Assembly: GCF_040096205.1 (NCBI RefSeq)
Contig: NZ_JBBMFD010000003.1
Location: forward strand, 1-64,000
DNA length: 64,000 nt
Source: Solibaculum_A intestinale
Lineage (GTDB): Bacteria > Bacillota > Clostridia > Oscillospirales > Acutalibacteraceae
Reading direction: 5' to 3'
The position numbers and the translations under genes are program-made. Below the pieces are notes generated by a model, which saw nothing but the letters and a program-made list of their open reading frames with translations, ran no database searches and was not told the DNA's origin. This document shows, in pieces, positions 43,285 to 52,584 of this stretch (positions are counted from its first letter, which is position 1; each line of letters starts with the position of its first letter).

Positions 43285-43463
43285 GGTACGGGTAAACGGA
43301 CGCATTTCGCTTGGACGTAGGACGGGAATTCCTTATAAAGTCCCTGCTTTTATGGACGGTGCAAAACAGAAGGAGACGGCCGTTCACATTCTGATTTTTT
43401 ACGCTGGTTTTCGTCACAATCGGACGGCAGATTCGTTTGGTAGATGGAGAGAGGAGGGAGGCC

Positions 43464-43958
43464 ATGGAGAAGGAGGACTTGGAGGATGTATACGAACGGT
43501 ATTACACGGAGGTGTATCTGTACGCCCTATCCCTTTGCCGAAACCGGACGGATGCGGAGGATCTAACGGGAGAATCCTTTTTAAGAGCGTTGATCTGCTT
43601 AGAGAAGAGTGGAGGAAGCATAAAATTTTGGCTGATGAAAGTCTGCCGCAACCTGTGGCTGGACCGGTTGCGAAAAGAGCGGCGGCTCACCTCCCTTCTT
43701 GATGAGGAGATAGAGCGGCTGCCGGACAGTCAGGACCTGTTGGGGGAACTGGTAGAAAACGAACGAAATCGACAGCTTTACGACGCGGTTCTAAGGTTGC
43801 CACCCGGATATCGAGAACCTGTGATTCTCTTTTATTATGGGGGCTTGCCCACAAGGGACGTGGCGAAGGTGCTTGGAATTACAGATACTGCAGTACGCAC
43901 CCGACTTTACCGGGCACGGATGTATCTCGGCAAACAATTGGAAAAGGAGGATTTGTAA
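43464..43958 (+). CDS. ECF-type RNA polymerase sigma factor
   Basis: 164-residue sigma factor with region 2 (YERYYTEVYLYALSLCRNRTDAEDLTGESFLRALI) and region 4 (LPPGYREPVILFYYGGLPTRDVAKVLGITDTAVRTRLYRARMYL); regions 1 and 3 are absent, as in the ECF group. ATG 43464 has GAGGGAGG just upstream. The gene stop overlaps the start of the next gene, so sigma factor and its regulator are coupled. Upstream 43285-43463 has no certain promoter. Confidence 0.92.
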   Translation: MEKEDLEDVYERYYTEVYLYALSLCRNRTDAEDLTGESFLRALICLEKSGGSIKFWLMKVCRNLWLDRLRKERRLTSLLDEEIERLPDSQDLLGELVENERNRQLYDAVLRLPPGYREPVILFYYGGLPTRDVAKVLGITDTAVRTRLYRARMYLGKQLEKEDL

Positions 43959-45241
43959 TGAGTTTCAGAGAGATATTTGAGCGCTATCTGAAAAATGAGG
44001 CAACTGCGGAGGAAATCACCCTTGTAGAGGATGAGTTGGAACGAGCGCAGGTGCTGAATGACTACTTTCTGGATAAAGCAGATGAGGCCACTTCGCTACA
44101 GCTGAAAATTCCCGAAGAAACGATAAAAAGGGAAACCAAAAAGATAAAAAAGAAAATTAATAAGAAGTTTCGTCGGACGGTCTTGAAAGTACTTGCATCC
44201 ATTCTTGGGCTGGTGCTTTGCACTATCCTCATCATATCCCCGATTCTTGACGCCTGTTTTTATAGTCCTTATGCGCCAAGCGAATACCAAAACGACAAGG
44301 GAGAAAACTATACCATAAATGATACCAATCTATTTAGTGAAAATTTACGTGCCCTGTCGGAACTTCTTCTTCCTGGTATCGATGGTATTTATGCAGAGAA
44401 CGTCAAGAAAATCGGCGCATCTTACTATTCTATGCAAATAAGTCAATATTTTTTTGATGATTCTTCCAATATTTTTGATGCCTCTCTCTTCTTGGACCAA
44501 TTTTCGTCGCTCAGTTCTTTCAACCGCTATCCCAGTAGAGGAACCCGCTATATGCTTTCGGATGGGAGTTGGAACCAAGAAAAGATCGTCTACTATACTC
44601 TGAGCGAAAGATATCCGTATGACGGCGCCCATAACCCGGACCCACATGCCGTCGATTTTGAGACGGTTCCCGATTTACCTGCTACTGCCCAGCTCACCGG
44701 CTATCTCACCTTTCGAGAACCTCTGAGTATGGATGCACTGATGGACAAAATGATTCAGTATAATTCTACAGAGCACAATGTAACCTTTCAATGGATCGAA
44801 GTCGTCACCAGTGATCCGACGTTACGCCTGGGTGAACCAAGAGCATATTCCTACACCAATTTCGGCTTTACGTATCAAAAGTTCCGCGTGTATTCCCTTA
44901 TCAATGCTGATGCAGGGCCTCAGTATTTTTCAATGGGATCTCCATGGCCTCTGTACTATGAAGACGGTCCAATATTGATGGATTTTCACAGTGGTGAGGC
45001 TATGGAGCACCATTTTACATCTTTGCTCAATCAAATGATCGAAAACCCCGAATTTTGCAACGTGTTTACCGGCGGAACGGCAAAGTTTCAAGAGGCGCTT
45101 TCCTATGTGCAGCAAAACGGTATAAAATCACCCTGTGTTTTAATTACCGCCTCCAGAGACGACGTTCTCGCCCTGCGCGATGACCCGGATGTGGACCGGT
45201 TTGCCATCGACAATGTAACCCTTTCCGAATATTCCAAATAG
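43958..45241 (+). CDS. membrane-bound anti-sigma factor
   Basis: 427-residue predicted single-pass membrane protein: a short cytoplasmic N-terminus with FREIFERYLKNEATAEE, the sigma-regulator N-terminal type, a basic stretch with KKIKKKINKKF, a membrane helix (about 78-96), and a large extracytoplasmic domain of about 330 residues like the sigma_reg_C class. It probably binds and holds the ECF factor encoded immediately upstream. It is more AT-rich than its surroundings. The signal it senses is unknown. Confidence 0.82.
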   Translation: MSFREIFERYLKNEATAEEITLVEDELERAQVLNDYFLDKADEATSLQLKIPEETIKRETKKIKKKINKKFRRTVLKVLASILGLVLCTILIISPILDACFYSPYAPSEYQNDKGENYTINDTNLFSENLRALSELLLPGIDGIYAENVKKIGASYYSMQISQYFFDDSSNIFDASLFLDQFSSLSSFNRYPSRGTRYMLSDGSWNQEKIVYYTLSERYPYDGAHNPDPHAVDFETVPDLPATAQLTGYLTFREPLSMDALMDKMIQYNSTEHNVTFQWIEVVTSDPTLRLGEPRAYSYTNFGFTYQKFRVYSLINADAGPQYFSMGSPWPLYYEDGPILMDFHSGEAMEHHFTSLLNQMIENPEFCNVFTGGTAKFQEALSYVQQNGIKSPCVLITASRDDVLALRDDPDVDRFAIDNVTLSEYSK

Positions 45242-45322
45242 TTTTTCGTCTTGCGGATGCTTCCTCACAATTAGTACACAAATTTGATACAAAAATGAAA
45301 TCGAAATTTTAGGTTTCTGCCA

Positions 45323-45351
45323 TTGTTAAAAAAATAATTATGCGGTATACT
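45323..45351 (+). promoter_or_regulatory. promoter of the alcohol dehydrogenase gene
   Basis: TTGTTA (45323-45328), a 17-nt spacer and TATACT (45346-45351), 59 bases before the ATG. Confidence 0.75.
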
Positions 45352-45410
45352 GACGACAGTGGTTTGATAATTAAATAACAATACCAAACATACAGGAGGT
45401 AACCACAGTC

Positions 45411-46562
45411 ATGGCAAACAGAATCATTCTCAACGAAACGTCCTATTTCGGCGCGGGCGCCATCTCCGTCATCGCGGACGAGGCGAAGAAGCGCGGCTAC
45501 AAGAAGGCCCTCGTTGTGACCGACAAGAGCCTGATGAAGTTTGAAGTCGCCACCAAGGTGCTCAAGGTGCTCGACGACGCCGGTCTTGCCTATGAAGTGT
45601 TCGACGACTGTAAGCCCAACCCCACCATCCAGAACGTACAGGATGGCGTGGCTGCCTGCAAGAAGGCGGGTGCGGATTACCTGGTTGCCATCGGCGGCGG
45701 TTCCTCCATGGACACCGCGAAGGCCATCGGCATCATCATGAATAACCCGGAGCATGCCGACGTCAGAAGCCTGGAAGGCGCAGTTGACACCAAGAACAAG
45801 TGCATGCCGATCATCGCTGTCCCCACCACTGCCGGTACTGCCGCGGAGGTCACCATCAACTACGTCATCACCGACGTGGAGAAGAGCCGCAAGTTCGTCT
45901 GCGTCGACCCGCATGACATTCCGCTGGTCGCCGTCATTGATTCGGATATGATGTCCAGCATGCCCAAGGGCCTGACGGCCGCCACCGGTATGGACGCGCT
46001 GACCCACGCCATCGAAGGTTACATCACCAAGGGTGCCTGGGAAATGACCGACATGTTCCACCTCAAGGCCATCGAGCTGATCTCCCGCTCGCTGCGCAAG
46101 GCCTGCGAGAACGACCCGCAGGGCAGAGAAGACATGGCTCTGGGCCAGTACATCGCCGGCATGGGCTTCTCCAATGTGGGTCTTGGCATCGTTCACTCCA
46201 TGGCGCACCCGCTGGGCGCTGTGTATGACACCCCTCACGGCGTAGCCAACGCCATCATCCTGCCCACTGTTATGGAGTATAACGCCGAAGCGACCGGTGA
46301 GAAGTACCGCGACATCGCTAAGGCTATGGGCGTTCCCGGAACGGAGAACATGACTCAGGAAGAGTACCGCAAGGCCGCCATCGACGCGGTCAAGAAGCTC
46401 TCTGAGGATGTGGGAATTCCGAAGAAGGTTTCCGAGGTCGGCGTGAAGGAAGAGGACATCCCGATGCTCGCGCAGCAGGCTATGGACGATGCCTGCCGTC
46501 CCGGCAACCCGAAGGATCCGACCAAGGAAGACATTATCGCGCTTTATAAATCCATGATGTAA
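45411..46562 (+). CDS. fucO: iron-dependent alcohol dehydrogenase, lactaldehyde reductase type
   Basis: 383-residue group III alcohol dehydrogenase that reduces L-lactaldehyde to propane-1,2-diol, or other short aldehydes. It begins ANRIILNETSYFG and has IGGGSSMDTAKAIG, IPTTAGTAAEVTINYVITD-type blocks, GMDALTHAIEGYITKGAW and GIVHSMAHPLGAVYDTPHGVANAI, with the iron-binding His and Asp residues in place; it matches FucO closely along its length. AGGAGG lies upstream. The codon use is strongly biased to fast-translated codons, so expression is probably high. No fucose or rhamnose genes are adjacent. Confidence 0.9.
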   Translation: MANRIILNETSYFGAGAISVIADEAKKRGYKKALVVTDKSLMKFEVATKVLKVLDDAGLAYEVFDDCKPNPTIQNVQDGVAACKKAGADYLVAIGGGSSMDTAKAIGIIMNNPEHADVRSLEGAVDTKNKCMPIIAVPTTAGTAAEVTINYVITDVEKSRKFVCVDPHDIPLVAVIDSDMMSSMPKGLTAATGMDALTHAIEGYITKGAWEMTDMFHLKAIELISRSLRKACENDPQGREDMALGQYIAGMGFSNVGLGIVHSMAHPLGAVYDTPHGVANAIILPTVMEYNAEATGEKYRDIAKAMGVPGTENMTQEEYRKAAIDAVKKLSEDVGIPKKVSEVGVKEEDIPMLAQQAMDDACRPGNPKDPTKEDIIALYKSMM

Positions 46563-46590
46563 TCATCGGTTTTGTTGCTCATCAAAAAGC

Positions 46591-46627
46591 AAGGACCTGG
46601 AGTCCAAATGGACTCCAGGTCCTTTTT
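46591..46627 (+). terminator. terminator after fucO
   Basis: AAGGACCTGGAGTCC and GGACTCCAGGTCCTT, 15-bp arms with a 4-nt loop, then TTT. Confidence 0.9.
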
Positions 46628-46643
46628 GTTTGCTACTGCAGAA

Positions 46644-46898
46644 TTACAGGCCGTTAATGAATCCAATCTCGTGCTTGTGCAGGGCGGTGACTACCTTGCG
46701 GATGCGCATTTTGACTTCGTCGCCGGTCTTCGGCGTCTGGATATACTGGATAATCCGTTCCTTCCCTTCCCGGGGCAGCTTTCCGAACTCGGACATGGCG
46801 TCCATGTCCAGGGCCAGCTCCATCCCCAGCCCCAGGGGCATATCCGGTGTATTGTCCGGGTGGCGGGTTCCTTCTCCTACAAAGGGGTTTTGCTCCAT
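46644..46898 (-). CDS. small hypothetical protein
   Basis: 84-residue protein with no signal peptide; MSEFGKLPREGKERIIQYIQTPKTGDEVKMRIRKVVTAL resembles the C-terminal part of YdeI-type small domains. Strong AAGGAGGA site eight bases before the ATG. It lies convergent to fucO and divergent from the pilus operon. Function unknown. Confidence 0.65.
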   Translation of the reverse strand: MEQNPFVGEGTRHPDNTPDMPLGLGMELALDMDAMSEFGKLPREGKERIIQYIQTPKTGDEVKMRIRKVVTALHKHEIGFINGL

Positions 46899-47024
46899 AC
46901 CGATTCCTCCTTTTTTAAGACGGGATTAGTATTTGTGCATACGCCCGCAGCTATGCATTCTCTGGGCAAATATTAAAAAATCTTGAGGTTATTCAGCATA
47001 TTTATTCAGGGGGGACATAGAATT

Positions 47025-47048
47025 AGGTAACCAGATTACCTGTTTTTT
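47025..47048 (+). repeat. short hairpin with T run upstream of the pilus operon
   Basis: AGGTAA and TTACCT around CCAGA, followed by GTTTTTT. It could be a weak terminator ahead of the pilin promoter. The rest of 46899-47276 holds the pilin promoter and an AT-rich leader of about 120 bases. Confidence 0.4.
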
Positions 47049-47118
47049 CTATTACGTCAATTCAGGTAAAAATGCAGCAGATTTTCATCAAAAATCGTCG
47101 ATTTTCGTCTTTTTTTCC

Positions 47119-47147
47119 TTGACTTTTGTTTCAGAAAAGTGTATGAT
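47119..47147 (+). promoter_or_regulatory. pilin promoter
   Basis: TTGACT (47119-47124), a 17-nt spacer and TATGAT (47142-47147). The leader to the pilin ATG is about 120 bases and I see no known riboswitch in it. Confidence 0.75.
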
Positions 47148-47276
47148 TTTATTAACAAATTAGACGTATTTTCGGTAAATAATGGATATTATTTTCTATT
47201 TTTGCGGTCTGTTGGTACGCTATACTTACAGGAGAGGAGCGCGTACTGCAAATATAAACTGAAAAGGAGCCAGATC

Positions 47277-47714
47277 ATGAAGTTATTTCTCAAAAAGCGC
47301 GGCAAGAAAGGCTTTACCCTGGTAGAACTGGTCATCGTCATCGCCATCCTGGCCATCCTGGCGGCTGTCGCCATCCCCACTGTCATCGGCGTCATCAGCA
47401 GCGCCAACGAAAGCACCGACGCGGCTAACGCCCGCGCCATCGAAGCGGCGGTCAAGCTGTACGTGGCCGACCAGGAAAAGAAGGGCAATGAAATCACGGA
47501 TTTTGCCACTCTCACGGCCGATCAGTACAAGACAGCGCTCAACGACTCCGGCATTACCTCTATGGAAATCAAACAAGGCGGCAAGGAGTTCTATTTCAAC
47601 ACCACCACCGAACGCTGCACCGTGGAAGACGCGAATACCCTTACCGGCACTGCCGTAACGGATTTTGCAAGCATCAAATTCGGCGCCGGCGGAAGTACGA
47701 CTTCCTCCACCTAA
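47277..47714 (+). CDS. type IV major pilin (prepilin)
   Basis: 145-residue prepilin with the leader KKRGKKG and cleavage before Phe13; mature FTLVELVIVIAILAILAAVAIP has the required Glu5 and hydrophobic helix. The globular part (about 40-145) is short with Thr/Ser-rich end. AAAGGAG lies six bases before the ATG. It is the first gene of the pilus cluster, separated from the rest by a palindromic hairpin, which can raise pilin over assembly proteins. Confidence 0.92.
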   Translation: MKLFLKKRGKKGFTLVELVIVIAILAILAAVAIPTVIGVISSANESTDAANARAIEAAVKLYVADQEKKGNEITDFATLTADQYKTALNDSGITSMEIKQGGKEFYFNTTTERCTVEDANTLTGTAVTDFASIKFGAGGSTTSST

Positions 47715-47730
47715 GTCAAATCCAGTTTCT

Positions 47731-47771
47731 CATACAACAAAAGCCCGATTACATCGGGCTTTTGTTGTATG
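47731..47771 (+). terminator. leaky terminator after the pilin gene
   Basis: 19-bp perfect arms (47731-47749 and 47753-47771) with the T tract inside the stem rather than after it. Partial read-through into the assembly genes is expected. Confidence 0.75.
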
Positions 47772-47828
47772 GCTCCCTATTCGAACTCCCTCCCTGTTCC
47801 ATTTGGTGAAACGAGGTGAACCATCGTC

Positions 47829-49469
47829 TTGAGAATCCTGCTAATTGAACTGACCCAAAAATACCTGCGCCTGATGGAGGGAACCACCGGCCTCGGAAAA
47901 TTCAAGCTGACCCAGTCCGGGGTCTTTTATCTTCCCGAGCAGCTGCGCAAGGAGGGCCTGTTCGCGGACATTTCCATCCTGGTCCATTTTATCCACGACT
48001 GCATTGCCGAGCAACATTTCCACAAATTCCGGGCAGTCCTTGTTTTAGAGGATGAAATCGTCGTCTCCAAAGAATTCATGCATCAGACTCCCAAGAAAAA
48101 AGCCGCCGAATCTCTTCACGCGCTGGCAACTCTGGAAGCGGAATCGGTATTTCACGGCAACCCCACTGAGATGACGGTGGAAACCTACCGCTACGGCGAC
48201 CGGGACTTTTTGGGCGGCGAACATAAAAGCGTTCTCTACTCCATCCCTACCCGCCTGTGCAACCGGCTTTCCCACGAACTCTCCACAAAAGGCATTCATC
48301 TGATCAAGATCACCCCCAAGGCCCATGCTTTTATACAGGCGGTTTCCACGGCCTGCAAAAAGCCGGACTTTCTGCACCAGCTAAAGCCGGGCGCAACGGC
48401 TTTCCTGGACTTCAGTACCACGAAAACCACTCTCGCGATTTTCGAAAACGGCACGCCGGTGTACGAGCGCGAGTTTCTTGGAATATATAAGGACATTGTG
48501 GATAATCTGCGGCGCACCCTGCGCGTCACGCGGGACATTGCCCTGGATCTTCTGACAAAAAACGGATTCCAGGCGGAAAACCCGGAATACGAGGCCTATC
48601 CGGACGCGTACCGCCGCATCTGCCTGGTGATCGATACGCTGATGGACGAAATCATGCGTTCCATCCGTATCGTGCTCTCCTCCCAAAGGCTGGAGCTGGG
48701 GCAGATTGTGGTTTCCGGAAAGCTTTCCTCTTTCCCCCACCTGGACGGGTACATCGCCCACTCCACTGAAATTCCTTGCACCTCCATCGGCTCCCTGGCC
48801 GGATTTCTGACACCGGAATTTACCATTGATCCCCACTTGGACAGCGGGGCCGGCCTGGCGGCGGACTGTTTCGCCACGGCGGGCGCTGTCTATGAAACCA
48901 AAGGCAACGACGTAAACTTCTTGCGCGGCTCCATGGAGCACCAACGCAACCTTGCCTTCAATACCATCGCCTTTTCGGCCATTTCCCTGGTGACGCTGCT
49001 GCTCTTTTGTATTGAGCCCATCCTTCACGGAGTGGTGCAGGGACAGGTGGAGCAGGACAACCGCACGCTGGCCACCCTCCCCTATGTGCAGACCCAGAAG
49101 AAGCTCGACGAGATCGAGCGGCTGGGCCGCCAAATTGCCGCCTGCGAAAAGGATAAGCAAACCCTGCCCTTCCATCAGTCGTCGGCCAACGAGGCGGTGA
49201 CCAAGCTGCTGGGCCAGTTTTCCGCCAAGTCCACCATCACCAGCTTTCATCTCAACAACCAGCAGGGCACCATCGCCCTCTATTTTGAGACTCCCACCTT
49301 CAACGATTACATTACCTTAAAGGATGAGGTATATCAAAACAATGAATTCGACATCGCCATCCCCTTCTCCTGTACGGTAAACGACAAAACCGGGGCCGCC
49401 ACCTGCCAGGTCACACTGGCCATTGTGGATTTCGTCCCCTATGAGGCGGCGGGAGGTGGCAAGTCATGA
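47829..49469 (+). CDS. PilM-PilN fusion protein of the type IV pilus
   Basis: 546-residue fusion. Residues about 1-355 form an actin-like PilM domain with the two-fold ATPase pattern (LDFSTTKTTLAIF, VVSGKLSSFPHLDGYI). A membrane helix follows (about 375-400), then a coiled coil (about 405-445) and a PilN-like ferredoxin fold (about 455-540). In most bacteria PilM and PilN are separate and PilM binds the PilN N-terminus, so here the two are joined. The TTG start has GAGGTGA nine bases upstream; pilO overlaps the end. Confidence 0.85.
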   Translation: MRILLIELTQKYLRLMEGTTGLGKFKLTQSGVFYLPEQLRKEGLFADISILVHFIHDCIAEQHFHKFRAVLVLEDEIVVSKEFMHQTPKKKAAESLHALATLEAESVFHGNPTEMTVETYRYGDRDFLGGEHKSVLYSIPTRLCNRLSHELSTKGIHLIKITPKAHAFIQAVSTACKKPDFLHQLKPGATAFLDFSTTKTTLAIFENGTPVYEREFLGIYKDIVDNLRRTLRVTRDIALDLLTKNGFQAENPEYEAYPDAYRRICLVIDTLMDEIMRSIRIVLSSQRLELGQIVVSGKLSSFPHLDGYIAHSTEIPCTSIGSLAGFLTPEFTIDPHLDSGAGLAADCFATAGAVYETKGNDVNFLRGSMEHQRNLAFNTIAFSAISLVTLLLFCIEPILHGVVQGQVEQDNRTLATLPYVQTQKKLDEIERLGRQIAACEKDKQTLPFHQSSANEAVTKLLGQFSAKSTITSFHLNNQQGTIALYFETPTFNDYITLKDEVYQNNEFDIAIPFSCTVNDKTGAATCQVTLAIVDFVPYEAAGGGKS

Positions 49470-50074
49470 AGAAGTCGAAGCTTCTTTCTCCGTTTATCAT
49501 TTTCTTCCTGATTTACGCCGCCGTCTGCGCGCTGTACATCAATTTTGCCTTTCTTCCCCTGCTTGACCAGACGGCCGAGCTGACCGCCCAGCACCAAACC
49601 CTCCAGCAGAAGATCGCCGATCTGGACCGCCAGATGCAGGACGCAAAAGGGCTAGACCGAAAAATCGAGGATTTGAAAAATCAGCTGGTGGAAAAAATGG
49701 GGCAAAACGTGATCGTCAGCGGCATCATGGTCAGCAACGACGTTTACGACGCGGTAGAGGCCTACGGCATCACCCTCAAGAGCATCCACGTGGGGACGCC
49801 TTCCCCCACCAAGGTGGCGTCCAGCATGGAGAACGGCGACGTGATGCATTCCCTGCCCATTCAGGTTACCTTCTCGGCCAGCTACGACGAGGCGGTGGGG
49901 TTTCTGCGGTATTTTGAAAACCATGAGGACGGGGCTTATTACGTCCAGTCCTTTGAAGCGGCGGCGGAGAAAAACCAGGAAAATTCCACCGGAGAGCATA
50001 ATTTCAGCCTTTCTCTGTCCCTGTACTATTTTGCGCCGGACACCTCCTCCAGCGCCCCTGGGGGCTCCAAGTAA
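49466..50074 (+). CDS. pilO: PilO-like inner-membrane pilus protein
   Basis: 202-residue protein with one N-terminal membrane helix (about 10-30), a coiled coil (about 35-75) and a ferredoxin-like C-terminal domain, the PilO layout. It partners PilN in the inner-membrane assembly complex. The ATG overlaps the upstream gene by four bases. The last 12 residues are Ser/Gly-rich. Confidence 0.85.
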   Translation: MKKSKLLSPFIIFFLIYAAVCALYINFAFLPLLDQTAELTAQHQTLQQKIADLDRQMQDAKGLDRKIEDLKNQLVEKMGQNVIVSGIMVSNDVYDAVEAYGITLKSIHVGTPSPTKVASSMENGDVMHSLPIQVTFSASYDEAVGFLRYFENHEDGAYYVQSFEAAAEKNQENSTGEHNFSLSLSLYYFAPDTSSSAPGGSK

Positions 50075-50076
50075 CC

Positions 50077-50847
50077 ATGAGGACGGATGCGGTCACGATG
50101 GGGCTTATATGCGCGGGGCTGGCGGCTTTTGGCGTTGGCTTGGGCCTTCTCCTCGCCCCGCTTTTCGACCGGATTCCGGCCAGGTGGCTGTGCGATTACG
50201 GGGAAGCGCCGGGGGATGAACTGCTCTCCTTCCCCCGGCTTCCCAGGAAACGGTACGGGTTTTTGTTCGCCCTGCTTCTGGGCGCTTCTTATCCCCTTTT
50301 GTTTTTGCAGTACGGATTTTCCCCGCCGGGCGCATTCTTTTTCTTTGGGGCGGCCCTGCCGGTTTTGCTTTTGCTGGCGGCGGCGGACGCGAAATATACC
50401 ATCCTGCCCGACCAGCTGACGGGGCTTCTCGCCCTGCTGGGCGTATTCTACGGCATCGCCGGCGGCGTGTACATGGCTTTGACCGGGCCCTTTACGGTAC
50501 TCGGCTGCCTTTCACCCCTGTTTGGAGCGCTGGCGGCGGGCGGCGCGCCGGCGATTTTGCTGGTGGTCGGGGCTCTTTTGTTCAAGCGGGAAATCATGGG
50601 CTTTGGCGACGTGAAGCTGCTGGCGGCCATCGGACTTTTCTGCGGTCTGAAAGGAAGCGTGCTGGTTTTGCTCTTGACGGTGCTCCTTTCCGGGCTGACC
50701 TTTGCGCTGCTGATGGCGGCGGGCCGTCTTAAACGGGGCGACATGCGCCCGCTGGGGCCCTTTATCGCGGCTGCGGCGTTCGCATATTTGCTTTTCTCTC
50801 CTCAGCTTCACGCTCTCGCGGACCTTTACCTGTCCCTGTTTTCCTAA
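50077..50847 (+). CDS. pilD: type IV prepilin peptidase
   Basis: 256-residue aspartic membrane peptidase that cuts the pilin leader. The two catalytic aspartates are Asp104 in AAADAKYTILPD and Asp178 in GFGDVKL, both intact. It has about seven membrane helices. The N-terminal CxxC zinc-type methylase domain of PilD is missing (only one Cys at 39), so methylation of pilin may be absent. It is tightly packed two bases after pilO. Confidence 0.88.
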   Translation: MRTDAVTMGLICAGLAAFGVGLGLLLAPLFDRIPARWLCDYGEAPGDELLSFPRLPRKRYGFLFALLLGASYPLLFLQYGFSPPGAFFFFGAALPVLLLLAAADAKYTILPDQLTGLLALLGVFYGIAGGVYMALTGPFTVLGCLSPLFGALAAGGAPAILLVVGALLFKREIMGFGDVKLLAAIGLFCGLKGSVLVLLLTVLLSGLTFALLMAAGRLKRGDMRPLGPFIAAAAFAYLLFSPQLHALADLYLSLFS

Positions 50848-50880
50848 ATTCGACTTCTTTGACTTTCGGGGGAGGATACA

Positions 50881-52551
50881 ATGAAATATACAACCATGAA
50901 ACTGGGTCAGATCCTGGTCAATTCCGGCGTTCTCTCCCAACAGACGCTGGAAAAAGCCCTGTCCGAACAAAAGGGCACCACCAAGCGCCTGGGCGAAATT
51001 CTCATTGAGAATAAGCACATCACCGAGCGCCAGCTTATTGATTCCCTCTCCCATCAGCTGGACATTCCCTATCTGGACCTGGATGGGGTGACGGTGGACG
51101 AGACCATCGCCGCCATCATTCCGGAAACCATGGCCCGCATCAACAGCCTGATCCCGGTCAGGCTGGAGGGAAATGTCCTCACGGTAGCCATCGCCGACCC
51201 TCTCGACTACAACGTCATCCGCAACGTAGAAGTGTACACCGGGCATATGGTCAACGTAGTGATTGCGGAGAAAAAGAAAATCCTCGATCAGATCCATCAG
51301 GCCTATACCTCCCAAAAAGCCTTCGACGCGGCCAGGGAGCTGAGCAAGGACGCAGAGGAGGATGAATTGGAGGAGCTTCCCGAGGAGTCGGACGAGCCGA
51401 TCATCCGCTTTGTCAACAATATGATCGACCAGGCGGTCATCCTCAAAGCCAGCGACATCCACATCGAACCCCAGGAAAAGGCGCTGCGCATCCGCTTTCG
51501 CATCGACGGCAAGCTGACCGTTTACATGGAAACTGGGGCGGACCTGATCGCGCCGGTGGTTTCCCGCATCAAGTTCATCAGCAACATGAACATTGCGGAA
51601 AAGCGAGTGCCTCAGGACGGACGCATTTCTTATAAAAGCGCGGGCAAGGACGTGGACCTGCGTATTTCCGTTTTGCCGTCGGTCTTTGGAGAAAAGGTGG
51701 TCATCCGGATCACCACCGCCCTGGGGCTGGAGATGACCAAGGAGGGCATCGGTTTTCTGCCGGAGAACTTGGAAAAGTTCAACTCCCTCATCAAAAATCC
51801 CCACGGGATTATTTTGGTCTGCGGGCCCACCGGTTCGGGCAAAACCACCACCCTGTATACGGCGCTGCGGGAAATCAAACGGGAGGACATCAACATCGTC
51901 ACCGTGGAAAACCCGGTGGAAATGATTATCGAAGGCATCACGCAGGTGGAGGTCAACGCCAAAGCGGGGCTTACCTTCGCGGCGGCCTTGCGCTCCATTC
52001 TGCGCCAGGACCCGGACGTGGTCATGGTAGGGGAAATCCGGGACCCGGAAACGGCGGAAATCGCCATTTCCGCCGCCATCACCGGCCATTTGGTGTTTTC
52101 CACGCTCCACACCTTCGACGCGCCCAGCGCCATCATCCGCCTGCTGGACATGGGAGTGGTTCCCTATATGGTCTCTTCCTCGGTGGCGGGAGTCATTTCC
52201 CAGCGGCTGGTGCGCAAGCTTTGCCCCGTCTGCAAAGAAGCCTACGAGGCAATGGAAAGCGACCGCAAGCTTCTGGGGCTTTCCGAGGGGCAAACCGTTA
52301 CCCTTTACCAGCCGGCCGGGTGTGAGAAGTGCCATTTTACCGGCTACCAGGGCCGCACGGCGGTGCACGAAGTGATGATGATCAATCACGGGATCCGCCA
52401 TATCATCAACCAAAGCAAAGGCGCGGATGAAATCCGCGAGGAGGCCCTGAAAGGCGGCATGCAGACGCTGGAGGACAATGTGCGGCGGCTGGTGCTCGAA
52501 GGGAATACCTCCATATCCGAATACGTGGAGCTGCTGTCCTTCAACGCGTAA
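50881..52551 (+). CDS. pilB: type IV pilus extension ATPase PilB
   Basis: 556-residue secretion/pilus ATPase. An N-terminal GSPII_E domain (about 1-150) is followed by SDIHIEPQ, Walker A GPTGSGKTTT, the Asp box DVVMVGEIRDPETAEIA, His box GHLVFSTLHT and a four-cysteine zinc site (CPVC and CEKC). It powers pilus extension. GGGGGAGG lies six bases before the ATG. Confidence 0.95.
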   Translation: MKYTTMKLGQILVNSGVLSQQTLEKALSEQKGTTKRLGEILIENKHITERQLIDSLSHQLDIPYLDLDGVTVDETIAAIIPETMARINSLIPVRLEGNVLTVAIADPLDYNVIRNVEVYTGHMVNVVIAEKKKILDQIHQAYTSQKAFDAARELSKDAEEDELEELPEESDEPIIRFVNNMIDQAVILKASDIHIEPQEKALRIRFRIDGKLTVYMETGADLIAPVVSRIKFISNMNIAEKRVPQDGRISYKSAGKDVDLRISVLPSVFGEKVVIRITTALGLEMTKEGIGFLPENLEKFNSLIKNPHGIILVCGPTGSGKTTTLYTALREIKREDINIVTVENPVEMIIEGITQVEVNAKAGLTFAAALRSILRQDPDVVMVGEIRDPETAEIAISAAITGHLVFSTLHTFDAPSAIIRLLDMGVVPYMVSSSVAGVISQRLVRKLCPVCKEAYEAMESDRKLLGLSEGQTVTLYQPAGCEKCHFTGYQGRTAVHEVMMINHGIRHIINQSKGADEIREEALKGGMQTLEDNVRRLVLEGNTSISEYVELLSFNA

Positions 52552-52584
52552 GGAAGGCGGTATCCAAAAAAGCGAGGTCGTTTC

